DNA of 30,000 nt from Prorocentrum cordatum (GCA_963575745.1 CAUYUJ010010502.1:346505-376504), one strand, 5' to 3'. Counted from the first letter of the stretch, positions 1-9,968 are shown. Translations and numbers: made by a program. The notes: a model not told the origin generated them from the letters alone.

Positions 1-278
1 AAAGGATGGGTGGCAGTAGGGGGCCACTTTCTTTTTCTTTGCCTCTCGCGCCTTTCCTACTTCCTGCTGCATCCGCTAGGCGTCATGTGTTTGCTTCCTG
101 GCCTGAGCCGTCATCCACTTCTTATACGAACTCTGAAGCCACGACTCGCAAGTCCACCCATCACCATGGCAGGAGTAGGATGACAAAGATGGCGCGAGCG
201 CACCTAGCCCCTCCTTCCCTATCGCGCCTCCCCTCCCGTAACTCCCTTCAGGCACGAGAAGACCCAAACACAAGTTCC

Positions 279-378
279 CGGAGGTCGGCACGGCTTTCTT
301 GGATCGGCGCTGGACCCCCATCCCTGGGCGCATCCAAGGGGCCCCGGCGCCGATCCGAGAAATCCGCGCGGACCTCCG
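279..378. repeat. Foldback (MITE-like) element, family D copy 1
   Basis: The two ends are inverted copies of each other: the left reads CGGAGGTCGGCACGG then TTTCTTGGATCGGCGC, and the right read backwards is CGGAGGTCCGCGCGG then ATTTCTCGGATCGGCGC. The arms are about 35-40 bp and the centre is short. Related copies lie at 19915-20033, 20611-20737 and 21031-21154. The structure is that of a non-autonomous foldback element. No target duplication is clear, so the superfamily is unknown. Confidence 0.7.
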
Positions 379-399
379 AAGAAAAGTGCCGTTTGTGCG

Positions 400-735
400 G
401 TTTGTTGCTCTGCGACTCCCTCCCTCCCTCCCTCCTCCATCGGCCCCAGCGGCGGGGCGTCATGCGGCCGCCCCGGATGGCACCGGCGCCGGCCGCGGCA
501 CCCGCGCCCGCGCGTCCCTCCCCATCTCTCCCTCGCTCCCTCCCCCTCCCTCCCTCCCTCCCTCCCCCTCCCTCCCGCACGCACACCCACCGCCACTTCC
601 ACCCACCAACGCACGCACGCACGCACGCGCACCACCACCGCGCACCGCCACCACCACCGCACTACCCCACCCACCACCACCACGCTACACCGCGTCACAC
701 CACATCACACGCGCGCACACACAGACACACACACA

Positions 736-795
<60 letters not shown>

Positions 796-799
796 CAAC

Positions 800-877
<78 letters not shown>

Positions 878-1130
878 ACACAGAGACGCACACACACACA
901 CACCACCACCACCACCACCGCCACCACACCACCGCCATCACGCACGTACGCACCTGGCCCACCACCAAACCACCAAGACGCCACACCGCGTCACACCACA
1001 GCACACGCGCACACACGCACACACACATACATACACACACCACCACCACCACAACAACCACAACCACGCACGCACGCACGCACGCACGCGCACCACCACC
1101 CACTACGCACACGCGCGCAGAGCCACAGGT
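400..1130. repeat. Low-complexity block: CT-rich then (CA)n/(GCAC)n
   Basis: Positions 415-580 are CCCT/CCTC-rich. From about 595 to 1105 the + strand is almost only C and A with spaced G, including long (CA)n at about 783-870 and (GCAC)n at about 737-785, plus (CAC)n patches. Long reading frames here are repeat artefacts. No gene is seen. Confidence 0.9.
436..520. repeat. GC-rich direct repeat, copy 1 of 2 (other copy about 1590-1690)
   Basis: The stretch ATCGGCCCC-GCGGCGGG, then TGCGGCCGCCCC, then GGCAC-GGCGCCGG and GCACCCGCGCCCGC occurs in the same order at about 1582-1690 with substitutions and a short insertion. In both copies it adjoins CT-rich low-complexity DNA, so the two may share an origin as a longer duplicated unit. 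Confidence 0.6.
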
Positions 1131-1224
1131 CCGCTACGACACGCGTCCGCGGATAGAGAAAATCAGCGCCATGGTAAGGGATGGGAGGGAGGGGTAGGAT
1201 GTCAGATGTTGACGCGAGCGCACC

Positions 1225-1790
1225 TAACTTGCCCATCTCCCCCTCTCTCCCCTCCATCCCTCCCTCCCCTCCCCCCTCCCTCCCTCCCTCCCCCATCCCC
1301 CCTCTCTCCCTCGCTTCCTCCCCCTCCCTCCTCCCTCCGATCCTCCCCCTCCCTCCCTCTCTCCCTCGCTCCCTCCCTCCCTCCCCTCCCCTCCCCCCCC
1401 CCCCCTTCGGAGCCGCGCAGACCTGGGCCAGCACAAACCAGGCTCGGGTCGAGGACCCCGTCGCGACGCCCAGCCAGCAGCTTCGAGCAGCCCGGGCCAG
1501 CGGAACCGTCGGCCCCCCACGCGCCCCCCAGACCCCCGGGGTCAGCCGGAGGGGGGGCTGGCTGGCCCCCGTCCGCCCTGCCTTCCTTGCGATCGGCCCC
1601 GGCGGCGGGAGGTCCTGCGGCCGCCCCCGCCGGCACTGGCGCCGGCGGCCGCGGCCGCCACACCGGCCGCCACGGCACCCGCGCCCGCCCGCGAAGCATG
1701 GGCCGCCGCCGCGGCGGTCCGCGCCAGCGCGCGGTGCCCGCGGCGCTGCGGCGCGGTCGTGAAGTCGGGCGCTGGGATATGTTCACGACC
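1225..1790. other. Polypyrimidine tract followed by GC-rich spacer, no gene seen
   Basis: Positions 1225-1405 are CCCT/CCTC/C-run low complexity on the + strand. About 1410-1780 is very GC-rich and holds the second copy of the 436-520 repeat. Several frames stay open because of composition alone, and I see no domain or motif that supports a gene. Confidence 0.6.
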
Positions 1791-1791
1791 A

Positions 1792-1966
1792 CAGTGGAGG
1801 CCAGTCCATACGAAACCTTCCACGAGAAACCCAACCCTGCGACCCCAGGCGTTTCTCGATGTTTGGTGTAGGAACGTCGCGTTTTCCATGGCCAAACCAT
1901 TGCAATCTAAGAAACCCAAGGCACCCTGGAGGGAAGCAGGGTGTTTCATGGCATGGGCCTCCACTA
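1792..1966. repeat. MITE-like element, family B copy 1
   Basis: This 175-bp element begins CAGTGGAGGCC and ends with the inverted GGGCCTCCACTA. It aligns over its whole length with 15655-15829 (reverse orientation) and 22010-22185, sharing AACCCAACCCTG, TTTGGTGT, GGAACGTC and GGCACCCTGGAGG. It is flanked by CA on the left and TA on the right, which fits a decayed TA target site. It abuts a family A copy. Confidence 0.7.
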
Positions 1967-1968
1967 TA

Positions 1969-2180
1969 GAGGCCTACATGAGGTCGGAGGTGGGGGTAGA
2001 CTGGATCGGAGGATCGCGCCTCATCGCCAACGCATCGCGGATGCATCGACGATGCATCCGCGACGTCGGCGACGCATCGGCAGCGTTGGCGAGGAGTTTC
2101 TGGGGTTCCACATCGAGACGCATCGGCGATGCGGCGCGATTCTCCGACCCTATCTACTCGGACCCCATCGTGGAGGCCTA
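1969..2180. repeat. Foldback element, family A copy 1 (diverged left arm)
   Basis: The element begins at AGGCCTAC (1970) and ends GGAGGCCT (2179). The right arm carries the family signature CTCCGACCC, ATCTACTCGGACCCCAT and GGAGGCCT. The centre repeats the near-palindromic GCATCGGCGAT motif. The left arm is diverged compared with the copy at 22933-23155. Confidence 0.6.
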
Positions 2181-2235
2181 GAGCTGAGACCCTCGACGTC
2201 ATGCTTCTTTTTGAAAAATAGAGCCACAGAGAACT

Positions 2236-2380
2236 CGATCCATTCCCCGAGATCGTTTTTTCGGCCTGAGTCGTCTATCGACTGTCTCGTAGCCCAGGGC
2301 AGGCCCCCAGAGGCCGGCCATAGCGAAAAACCTCCGTCGAGATGTGCCATCACTCGAGGGGGGGTGGGTTCGGGCCTCGG
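2236..2380. repeat. Dispersed repeat, family E copy 1
   Basis: It aligns with 21622-21738, sharing CCGAGA-CGTTTTTT, CCCCCAG-GGCCG, TAGCGAAAAAC, TCCGTCG-GATGTG and CATGACTCGA-like blocks in order. No terminal repeat is clear, so the nature of the element is unknown. Confidence 0.5.
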
Positions 2381-2992
2381 GAGGATCACGTATCGATACA
2401 GCTCGAACACTGGACGACCGACGCTCGATCCATAATCCCTGCCGCTGCCCGCAACCCCAGGGTACCCAGGGGCAGCAGGGCATGGACAGAAAAATATTGC
2501 CTCGGAGGCTAAGAACTTATCCTTACCCCTAGGCCCCTGAGAAACACACTTGGGGGATAATAAAGTTTGGGGCCCCGGGGGGAGAATAAACGATGTGCCC
2601 CGGCAAGTCGCACGTGGGACGTATGACGAGGAAAGAGGAGGTCGTCGTCGTCGCCGCACGAAGATGACGACGACGACCTACACGTCGTTCACTTATAATC
2701 GTGCTCAGTTCTAACTGTGCTCGTTTCTAATTGCTCATGGCCCTCTAGTGGCCAGGAAGAGGCGGCCCAGGATAGAACAACTAGAAATGAAAGGATCTTG
2801 CCCCCCCAAAGAAACAAAGAACTTAAGACCTTTCGAAGAATTAGACATTAACAATGTGTAGCCCTGTGGGGTCGGGGCGCGAGCAGGGGAACATGAATGA
2901 CATGTCGATCGCCACACGAATGTCGATATCGCCTGCCCGATCACAGCGCGCGTCTTCGCTGGGTCCCGCGCCCCGGGGGCCACCCCCTCATT
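2381..2992. other. Spacer with nothing recognised
   Basis: This is mixed-composition DNA with short tandem traces such as GTCGTCGTCG/GACGACGAC near 2640-2675. Reading frames are short and overlap without any convincing motif. Confidence 0.5.
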
Positions 2993-3157
2993 CTCCTACT
3001 TCTCCTCCTCCTCCCATCCTCCTCCTCCTCCTCCCCTCCTCCTCCTCCTCCTCCTCCTCCTCCTCCTCCTCCTCCTCCCTCCTCCTCCTCCCATCCTCCT
3101 CCTCCCATCCTCCTCCCTCCTCCTCCTCCTCCTCCTCCTCCTCCTCCTCCTCCTCCA
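2993..3157. repeat. (TCC)n microsatellite
   Basis: Nearly uninterrupted TCC triplets on the + strand, broken by CCCATCC and CCCTCC variants. Poly-Ser, poly-Pro and poly-Leu frames over it are artefacts. Confidence 0.95.
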
Positions 3158-3418
3158 TAGATCGATCCGGCTCGGAAACTGGCGCAGAAAACTGGGATCA
3201 AAACCTCTGGTCATGATGCTTCGCGATGCTGCAATTGTCAGGCGGCGCCGGATCTCAGGGGCGCCTCCTGCCCCATTTTTGCGTCCCGACCACTGCCTGG
3301 CGAACCGGCCTCCTCCCGCCTGCGTCTGGCCTCCTCGCCATCGCCTGTGGCAACTCGTGGAGGACCCCCATGCCAACTATTTTTTCTTGGGGGGGAGAAG
3401 ATCGGCGGTGCAAAGATC

Positions 3419-3517
3419 GGGTCCTGAGGGATGAGGGCCTAAGGATAGAAAGGGGTCCAACGGTGGATTTGCGTTGTCCGAGGCACATCGTCCTTAGGAC
3501 CCCATCCCTCAGGACCC
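3419..3517. repeat. Short foldback element
   Basis: GGGTCCTGAGGGATG then AGGGCCTAAGGAT at the left is matched inverted at the right by TCCTTAGGACC then CATCCCTCAGGACCCC, giving arms near 28-30 bp with few mismatches around a core of about 40 bp. The structure suggests a MITE-like remnant. I saw no second copy in this window. Confidence 0.55.
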
Positions 3518-3880
3518 CATCGCTGAAGCACCGGGAAGATGGGAGCAGACAACATGCTGCAACAGCTGGCGCCAAAAAGCGGATGCCGCCACGCGCCGAA
3601 GGCCAGGATCAAAAACATCGGGGTGACGCCGGCGAGGTGAGGCACGAACGAGAGCCTCCAAACCCAGACATGCTCGCTTATCCTGAGGACCTGGCATTTC
3701 ATTTGTTTCGAGCTGGCGTTCTCGCTGTGTTTCGGGCCACGGGACCCTCACAAATCGATGCAACCCGAAAAGTGGCACAGGAGGACGAAATCCAGGGCCC
3801 TGGTCGTGACTTTTACGATTGAAGCAATTTCTTTCGCGTCGTCGGATCTCATCGTCGTAACAAGAAACATCCCCTGCTCA

Positions 3881-3997
3881 GCTCCATTGTCCTCCAGGTC
3901 GTAGATTTGCTCCATATGTGATGCTAGACTTTGCCCGCTCGCCCACATCCTGAACCACCACAGAAGCACGCAGGGCCTGGACATAGAGAGGCACGTG
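3881..3997. repeat. Diverged direct duplication, copy 1 (copy 2 at 4248-4362)
   Basis: The two stretches align along about 115 bp at roughly 70 percent identity by eye. Shared blocks are GCTCC, CAGGTCGT-like, TGTGAT, AGAC-TTG-CCGCTCG-CCACAT-CTGA, AGCACGCAG-GCCTGGACA and AGAGAGG-CACGTG. On the minus strand both copies contain peptides of the form LS-SR-CVL-W, MW-SGQ-L-SH. They are probably duplicated pieces of the retroelement 3' region. Confidence 0.6.
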
Positions 3998-4042
3998 CCG
4001 CGCGATGAATCCCACGGAGGTTCAAATCCTCCTGTTCCTCAA

Positions 4043-4100
4043 ATCCTCCTGTTCCTCCTCCTCCTCCTCCTCCTCCTCCTCCCCCTTTTCCTCCTCCTCC
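4043..4100. repeat. (TCC)n microsatellite preceded by a T-arm-like motif
   Basis: TCC triplets follow a short stem-loop at 4016-4032 (GGAGG, loop TTCAAAT, CCTCC) that resembles a tRNA T arm and B box. No acceptor or anticodon stem matches were found upstream, so no tRNA is called. Confidence 0.8.
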
Positions 4101-4147
4101 AACTAAAAGTAGCGGCGAAAGAGAGGGGAGGGGGGAAGGAACGACTT

Positions 4148-4206
4148 GAGCGCAGACGGCACTGGCGATGCAGCGGCGGCGGAAGGACGCCAGCCGCTGG
4201 CACAGG
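4148..4206. repeat. Dispersed repeat, family K copy 1 (copy 2 at 12658-12719)
   Basis: GAGC-CAGAC-GCAC-GGCGATGCA-CGG then GGA-GACG-CAG-CGCTGGCACA is shared by both copies. In each case a (TCC)n or (GGA)n tract lies about 50-90 bp upstream, so the tract and repeat may be parts of one larger unit. Confidence 0.55.
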
Positions 4207-4439
4207 AAGCTCGTTCAAGGAGCTTAAACGCCCCCAGTCCCTAGTCGGCTCCGTGGGCCTCCGGGTCGTCCACTTGTCTGTGTGATATCAGACCTTGTCC
4301 GCTCGTCCACATGCTGAGACGCCACGGGAGCACGCAGAGCCTGGACACAGAGAGGGCACGTGAAACACGATGACCCCATAACACGTGCAGTACGAACTGG
4401 CCGTGGGCCGCCGTAAGGATGAATCCCATTCCATATTTG

Positions 4440-4963
4440 TTCAAGGCTTGAGTTAATGACAGAGTTGCTAACTATATTTGCGGCACGCCTCGCAAACTCT
4501 GCATGGTAAGCGGCGGCAGAGTTGGTCACTTTGGCCCCATCGAGGTTCTGGTGACGACACCTGGTGCGAGAGCATCGGTCACTGTTTCCAAAGCACACAC
4601 ACAGCGCAGGTTCTCAGCCCCAACGACATGCTACCCCTGCAGGCGAGTACACTTTCGGAAGATTGCGCCGAACTGGTAGTAGTCCAGGAGGGTCAACTGA
4701 GAGCTCGGTTCGAACTTGCATAGCGAGACGATGTCAGGGAGCGAGAACACCAGTGAAACGATGGGGTGTTCAAGGAAGGTGGCAGCTCCACACCCGGCGC
4801 CATCACGGGGCATGGCAATCCTGAACCCCGCCGCGACATTACCAATATGGATTCGTTGCTTCCCCATGGGCCGAGCGAAGGCGTCAGGGTGGTCCCAGAT
4901 GAGGTCCTTGGACCGCATTGTCCACCGGGTCGGCCTGGGCGGCCTCGCCTGGCAGCGCTCCAT
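4440..4963 (-). pseudogene. Retroelement C-terminal domain remnant
   Basis: Two minus-strand blocks in different frames appear to belong together. The first (4963-4631) contains WDHPDAF, IVSLVFSLPDIVSLC and LLDYYQFGAIFRKCTRLQG. The second (4598 onward) contains CSRTRCRHQNLDGAKVTN and AAYHAEFARRAANIV. The pattern of an aromatic-FGA-RK-TRL block, then Cys-Ser-Arg-Thr, then a His and an Ala-rich helix is one I remember from polyproteins predicted in dinoflagellate genomes. That recall is unverified. A frame change near 4600-4630 breaks it. No function is claimed beyond membership of the surrounding element. Confidence 0.4.
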
Positions 4964-5475
4964 GAGGAACTAAGTGTGCCGAGCCGGACGCCGTCGATCA
5001 GTCAGTCCCTGCTGAGTGCGCGTCGGCAGCGCCTGACGCTTCTTCCGCAAGGCTGCGTCCTGCAAAGGGAGTCGGCAATCTCGAGTGTGACTACTGCGCC
5101 CCCGGCGGCCTTCCGTAGACAAGCGGCCATCCGCCGCTGCAGGTCCTCCGCAGCAGCGACCTGAGCTGGGGGCGATGCCGCGGCGACCGCCGCATCGGCC
5201 CCGCTCGGGGGGGGCGCGGTGGCCGGCGCCGCCAGTCGGGACTGGCCGACGCGGCGCGCGTGCCCGCGGGGCCGCCGGGAGGGCAGGGCGGCGCGCAGCG
5301 TTCAGGCTCAGGAGCGCGGGCGCGCCGCGCCCGCTGGCAACGGCGGCCCGCGGAGGCCGCGGCCGCCGCGGCGGCCCCGAGCGGGGGCGAGGGAGGCCGC
5401 GATCGGGCGGCGAGCGCGCTGGGCCGCCGGGCGCGGCCGCGGCCTCCGCGGCGATGCGCCTCGCGCGGGGCCGCG

Positions 5476-5800
5476 CTAGCCCGCAGCTCCGCGCCGCGCT
5501 CCTCGCCGATGCCTGGGGGCTCGAGGGCCCCCCCGGCTGTCTTGGTTCCCGCTGGCCCCCCAGTGGCCCTCAGCGAGGCTGTCGGGGGTCGATCCACGGC
5601 CGCCGCTGGCGCTGTCGTCCGGGTCCGAAGCGTAGCCGTGGAAGGCGGCCTGCCCCAGCTCCTGCCGGAGCGAGAGGTTGCCTTCGCCCGCCATCTGCTC
5701 GGTCAGCAACTAGCAGGCGTCCGCGAGCTGCTGGAAGTTCACGCAGCCCGGCGCCCGCCGGCCACGGCGGAGCATCTGCAAGGCTTAGTTCACTGGGCGC
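5476..5800 (-). pseudogene. Coding-like stretch with an in-frame TAG, downstream of RNase H
   Basis: One minus-strand frame reads GCVNFQQLADAC, then a TAG at about 5712-5710, then LLTEQMAGEGNLSLRQEL and GQAAFHGYASDPDDSASGG. Composition on both sides of the TAG is protein-like (amphipathic, Gln/Glu/Leu-rich), unlike the Arg/Ala/Pro-rich shadow frames. It overlaps the RNase H block in another frame near 5770, so it may be the next part of the same element after a frameshift. No domain is recognised. Confidence 0.3.
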
Positions 5801-6106
5801 ACAGCGCGCGTGGAAACGGCACCCACGGAACAAGGTGAGCGCTGCGACCTCTCGACAGGCGGGCAAGAGGCGCCTCGACCGAGCCCGACGTCGGGCGACG
5901 AGCGCCAAGGCTGAAGCCAAATTGTCCACGAGGAAAAGGGCGCGCTTGCGGTGATGGGCCCGAAACCGAGGTGCGTGCCGAAGCGACATGACGAGCGCGC
6001 GCCTCTGCAGCATCATGATCACCCCGTCCTTCTGCCAGCGCCCGAGCGTTGGGAACCTCCAAGAGGACGAAGCGACCGCCGAAGCCCGGACTCCATCGAG
6101 AAGCCT

Positions 6107-6143
6107 GCCCCCCCCCCCCACACACACACACACACACACACAA
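6107..6143. repeat. C-run plus (CA)n inside the retroelement
   Basis: About ten C residues followed by (CA)n interrupt the RNase H coding block. This looks like microsatellite growth inside dead coding sequence. Confidence 0.85.
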
Positions 6144-6798
6144 CAGGCTTTTCATCTGTAGCCGAACGAACAGCAGGGCGAAACCGAAGGTCATCCAGAT
6201 CGAGCCACAGAGCATCCTGTCGAATCGCGCGCGCTGATCGCCTCCACCGCCCTGTATCTCCACCGCTGACCACATCTCCCAATGAGAGCGGCGCTGCGCT
6301 GCTCCCAATGTGCGTAGCAGACCCAGAAACTCTCGGTCAACGCGTCGCTCAAGAGCTCAGCATCGCTCCAGCGCGAGCGTGCTGCGCAAGAGGATGGAAA
6401 GGAGGTCGCGAGTCCATCTGAGCTCCTGGGCGACGGCTGACCAGAGGCGGACCGCGCGGTGCTCGCGAACCTCGGCGAAACTGTAGCACGCATCCAAGAT
6501 GGAGAGAGATTCCCGACGCAGGAGGCTGGCCCGGGTGAAATGCCCAATCGACCTCCGAATCCCACCGCCAATCGCCTTTCCTGTGCCCAGGGCGAAATCG
6601 ATCGCGAGGCGCAGCTTCCAAATGTGCCGAGAACTGACTCTGATGACTCGCCGTTCTCTGCCGAAAAGGAGGCCAGTAAACTCGCGCGCGGAGGCGGCCC
6701 TTGAGACCTCGTGACGCCCCCGGCCCATGCCCCCAAGGACCTCCTGAGCCTTGGATCTAAGCGGCGGCCCCCAGAGGGCATGGGGCGGTCGCAGCAAA

Positions 6799-6810
6799 GT
6801 TATCTGCACA
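6799..6810 (-). other. Probable reverse transcriptase active-site remnant
   Basis: On the minus strand one frame reads HAACADNFAAT across these bases. In position it comes just before the reverse transcriptase end block, where an aromatic-x-Asp active-site motif is expected. The aromatic residue is replaced by Cys (TGT, one step from TAT). The assignment is tentative because the frame is open only briefly. Confidence 0.3.
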
Positions 6811-7149
6811 AGCGGCATGCCTTACAGACGTCGAACCAAAAATCCGAGAAGCCCCCCCGATTGGAGACCTCGTCAACGCTGTCAAGACCTACGCTTTCAA
6901 TACCTGAGGACACGACAACCTGACAAGAGAACAGATCCCAGGACCAGCCCACAGGAAGGACACGAAGGTTGGGCGAGCAGGCCGACCCCTGGCGCGCCCC
7001 CCCCCCCCCAGGCGAAAGGCCCGGGGTGCGCGACGTCTTGACCTCGGGCGGAAGAGAAAGCACCCATCCAGGGTGCCAGAAAGAGTATGTAAAAGGCAGC
7101 CTCATGGCCACGCTGAGCAAGTTGGAGCGCCCCCCCCCCCCCGTTGACC

Positions 7150-8804
7150 TCAATCCGACCTCGGGGCCCGCTGGCGGGCAGGGCGGTCGCGGCGGGCGGC
7201 CAAAAGAACGAATTGGCAGCGCGGATTCCAAATGTCACTCGAAGCGTAGAACCATTTTGTCGAACCAAGAAACGCCCACCACGGCGGGGCGACTCTCGCA
7301 CGATCGGTTGCCAGACAATCCCATGCATCAGCGGGCCGCCTCGCAGTAGCAAGGGCGGAGAGGGCGGGGGGAAATGCAACCGCGGTGTCGGGGGCGACCC
7401 CGCAGCCTTCCTCTCGAAACACATGCGATCTCCACGCCGGCCAGATGTTGAGCTCCCTGCCCGCGAGCACCGAGGAGAACCTAGCGGGGCTGGCCGCGAC
7501 CGGAGGCAGCGAGACAGCTCCCGCTCGGCGCGGAGATGGAAGGCCCGCGGCGTCGGCATCGAAGGCGCAGCTGGCGCGGTCGCTGCAGAGCTCCCAGAAG
7601 GCCCCCGCGGCGTCGCCCAGGTCAGCAGGAGGCGGGCCGACGATGACTCGATATACGAATCCTTCGGCCCATCCAGGCCCGGAGGAGAGGCGCCCGCCCC
7701 GCGCCGCCGCCCCCGCCCGTTGGGTGGCCCACAAGCTCGTCGAGCGCCATGGCGCCTTTGCTCCACCACCACCAGGGCAGCTGGCGCAGTCGGGTCTCCG
7801 CGCGCCTTCGCGCGGCGCGGAAGCCGCCGCGCTGGCGGCCGCCTCGAGGAGGGCAGGGCAGCCGCCCCCCCGCGCAAGCCCGGTCTGAATCGGCGCCGCC
7901 CTTCGCACCGGCATCCCGGAGGTCCAGAACGGTGCGGCGCGGCGGCCACGAGGTGGCAGCGGGCTCGGCCGGCCTCCGCCGCTGGCGGCGCGCCCCGTCG
8001 CTCTGGGCTTGTCGGGCGGCCCAGGCCCTGAGCCCGTCGCGCCCCTGGAGCGGCGCGGCCGCCGCGGTCACCCGACTGCCGCGACTCGCCGCGGTCGCGC
8101 GCCGCCCGAGTGCCGATCTGCCTGCCCCCCAGAGCCCGATGCGAGGAGGCCTCCTGCCGTCGCGATGCCGTGGAGGTCCGCGCCCGGGATGGCTTTCGCA
8201 AGCTCGGCGCCCCCGAGCTCGGCCGCTCGCTCGCGGGCCGCCGCAACGCCGCGCAACGCGTCGGACAGACGGGCCTCGAGTGCTCGGCGCAAAGGCCAGC
8301 GGGCCCCTCGCGGCTGCCGGACCCCGTCGCGCGGCCGCCGCTTGGCCCAGGCTGGGCGCGGCCTCCTGATTCGACCAGCGTGGCGCGCACCTGGCCCTCG
8401 CCGATGACGGCGCCGCGCCAGCGTAGAAACCCCTCAGCGGGGTCCGCCAGGTCTGGGCACAACGCCACCCCATCAGGCACCCCGAACGCGGCTTCCTTGC
8501 TGACCAGCTTGCCCTCGACGCCGAAGCAGATGCCATTCCTCGGGCCGAGCACCGCTGCTATACGGGGGGCGCGCCGAGGCCGCTGGCCGCGAGCCCTTGG
8601 CGAGCGAGATCGTAAGTCATCGTCCGGTGAGGCTCGGGCGACGCGCCCCCAGGGCCCCGGGGGCGGCGGCGCGGCCTGGGCCAGCGAGGGCAAGACCTCT
8701 GGGGTCGCGCCGGGGGCAGGGGCCGCGCGCCAGGCAGCGCGGCCCTTGCGGGCCCCTCTCCCGTAGATCTTGGCTCTGGGCACCGCCGGCAAATGCGCGC
8801 CCAC
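7150..8804 (-). pseudogene. Frame-broken 5' part of the retroelement
   Basis: Three blocks on the minus strand look like protein rather than composition shadow. The first (about 8570-8370) includes NGICFGVEGKLVSKEAAFGV and PDLADPAEGFLRWRGAVIGE. The second, in another frame (8292-8070), includes ARLSDALRGVAAARERAAEL and GAELAKAIPGADLHGIA, a likely coiled helix. The third, in the same frame as the second (7700-7150), includes WAEGFVYRVIVGPPPADLG, FSSVLAGRELNIWPAWRSHV and WWAFLGSTKWFYASSDIW. A stop near 8068 and at least one frameshift separate them. I do not recognise a named domain. Position upstream of the reverse transcriptase suggests a gag-like or linker region. Confidence 0.35.
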
Positions 8805-8958
8805 TGGGGGCGCCGGTCATGAGCAGCCACGGTAAGACTATACACAGCCTGGAGCAAAGGACTCAAGCCGATGCCCCTCGACCGAAGATCCTCGGGCACG
8901 CGAAATTAGCCAAGGGCCGATGCCGATGCCCCCGCTGGACAAGCCTGACTGGATTGAG

Positions 8959-8992
8959 AGACGCCTCATCGGAAGAGACGCCTCATCGGAAG
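8959..8992. repeat. Two-copy 17-bp tandem repeat
   Basis: AGACGCCTCATCGGAAG occurs twice head to tail with no mismatch, so it is a recent small duplication. Confidence 0.9.
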
Positions 8993-9091
8993 AAAAGGGC
9001 CCCGTGCACCTACATAGTTATCACGCACCGAATTGCCCACTCGGCGTGCCAGCGCGCTCGGCGGCGATGAGGGCCCTCACGGCCGCCTCCC

Positions 9092-9907
9092 CTATGTGAC
9101 CTTCTGGCCTTCTTTCACTGGGTAGAACGACTCCGTGGATTGAGTGCCACGGTTAGCCACCCAGCCCAAGCATTCGCGGCACAGGGTAGCCGCGCCCCAG
9201 GGAGAAGGCCCCCTGCCAAGAAAGAACGCCCTGCAGGAGTGGGTCGGGAGCCCATCGGCGTCGTCACCAGCCATGGCCTGCTCAACCTTGTCTGAGTCGT
9301 CGGTGCCACCGTCGAAGTCGTCCGTCAAGCCGCGCCTTAGCCTGTCGGACAAGTCGTGGAGCGAACGGCGGCGGCTCGCCAAATCGCCATAGTCGACGCG
9401 ACTGATCTGCTCGCGCAGTACCGGATCCCACCGCACGCTGCCACTGCACCGGTCACGTAGGACAGCGAAAAGTCCGCCTCGAGCACCTCCCGATCGCGCC
9501 TGTAGTCTAAACAGCGGTACAAGCTCAGCTTCGCCAGGACGAACTCGACCCAGCGCATGGCCGTCAGCTCGAACGGCCCCCGCGCTTGACAGACATTATC
9601 GACATGCGGAACGCCCATCCTGTCCGGCACGGCGGATGGACCCATCTGCTTGGGCCCCAGCGCGCTGCCCCCGCCGCTGTCCATGCATGACCCCGCGCAA
9701 CCGACGAGTGGCGACGAGCTTGCGGTCGCCGTCAACACCGACCCGGTTGAGGCGTCCACCGTCGACGACCACTCGGCTGCCGAGCCCAGGGACGACGTCA
9801 ACAGGGGGCAGCGCTGCGTCGTCCGCAATCAGCCGGCGCAGCGTCTTTGTGGGCAGCATCGAGGGCACCTCGTGGCGCCAGATGGCCACCGGGGCATGTG
9901 GAAGCAC
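9092..9907 (-). pseudogene. Unrecognised coding-like sequence in three frames
   Basis: Reading the minus strand from 9907, one frame gives PTKTLRRLIADDAALPPVDV and VDGDRKLVATRRLRGVMHG. A second frame (about 9625-9440) gives GVPHVDNVCQARGPFELTA and WVEFVLAKLSLYRCLDYRR. A third (9436-9092) gives RWDPVLREQISRVDYGDLA and SLHDLSDRLRRGLTDDF. Each block has varied, protein-like composition where the others turn to Arg/Ser/Pro-rich shadow, so one ancestral reading frame with two frameshifts is the simplest account. No domain is recognised. It may belong to the neighbouring LINE-like element or be a separate dead gene. Confidence 0.35.
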
Positions 9908-9926
9908 CTCGCTCGCAGCTCCGCGG

Positions 9927-9968
9927 CCCAGAGGGAGGAGGGGGAGGAGGAGGAGGAGGGGGAGGCGG
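9927..9968. repeat. (GGA)n microsatellite
   Basis: GGA/GGGA triplets on the + strand, interrupted once by GGGGGAGGCGG. Confidence 0.9.

Larger units (their letters stand above)
5570..6818 (-). pseudogene. Reverse transcriptase (C-terminal part) and RNase H remnant
   Basis: From 6818 one frame reads IWKLRLAIDFAL, then SIGHFTRASLLRRESLSIL and RAVRLWSAVAQELRW, which resembles the region linking reverse transcriptase to RNase H in retroelements. Near 6360 the frame shifts and continues with SDALTESFWVCYAHW and GQRWRYRAVEAISAR. After an interruption by stops and a C-run/(CA)n insertion (6107-6143), the same frame resumes at about 6060 with WRFPTLGRWQKD, KRALFLVDNLASAL (Asp-Asn at about 5921-5926) and SELSLADAP (about 5794-5774). 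The last two resemble RNase H motifs with a late catalytic Asp. At least one frameshift plus stops make it non-functional. The exact family is not determined. Confidence 0.5.
3748..8900 (-). mobile_element. Decayed retroelement spanning about 5 kb
   Basis: Several coding-like blocks on the minus strand follow one another in a sensible order: an alanine/arginine-rich first part (8804-7150), a reverse transcriptase active-site remnant (6799-6810), the end of the reverse transcriptase plus RNase H (6818-5770), a low-complexity linker (about 5600-5000) and a C-terminal domain (4963-4440). Each block is open only locally and the frame changes between blocks, so the element is inactive. The ends are not defined; no long terminal repeat was seen. 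Treating the blocks as one element is inference from order and strand. Confidence 0.45.

Noticed and set aside
6-1871. A 621-codon open frame on the + strand
   Set aside because: Most of it is (CA)n, CT-rich and GC-rich repeat read as His/Thr, Pro/Ser and Ala/Arg. No domain is visible and it crosses a foldback element.
4016-4032. tRNA gene or tRNA-derived SINE
   Set aside because: A T-arm-like stem-loop with TTCAAAT is present, but no matching acceptor, D or anticodon arms were found upstream. A similar TTCGAGTCC on the minus strand at about 12565 also lacks the other arms.
6897-8804. A single 635-codon protein on the minus strand
   Set aside because: Only its first third looks like protein. 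After about 8370 the better coding signal moves to another frame, so the length reflects high GC with few stops.
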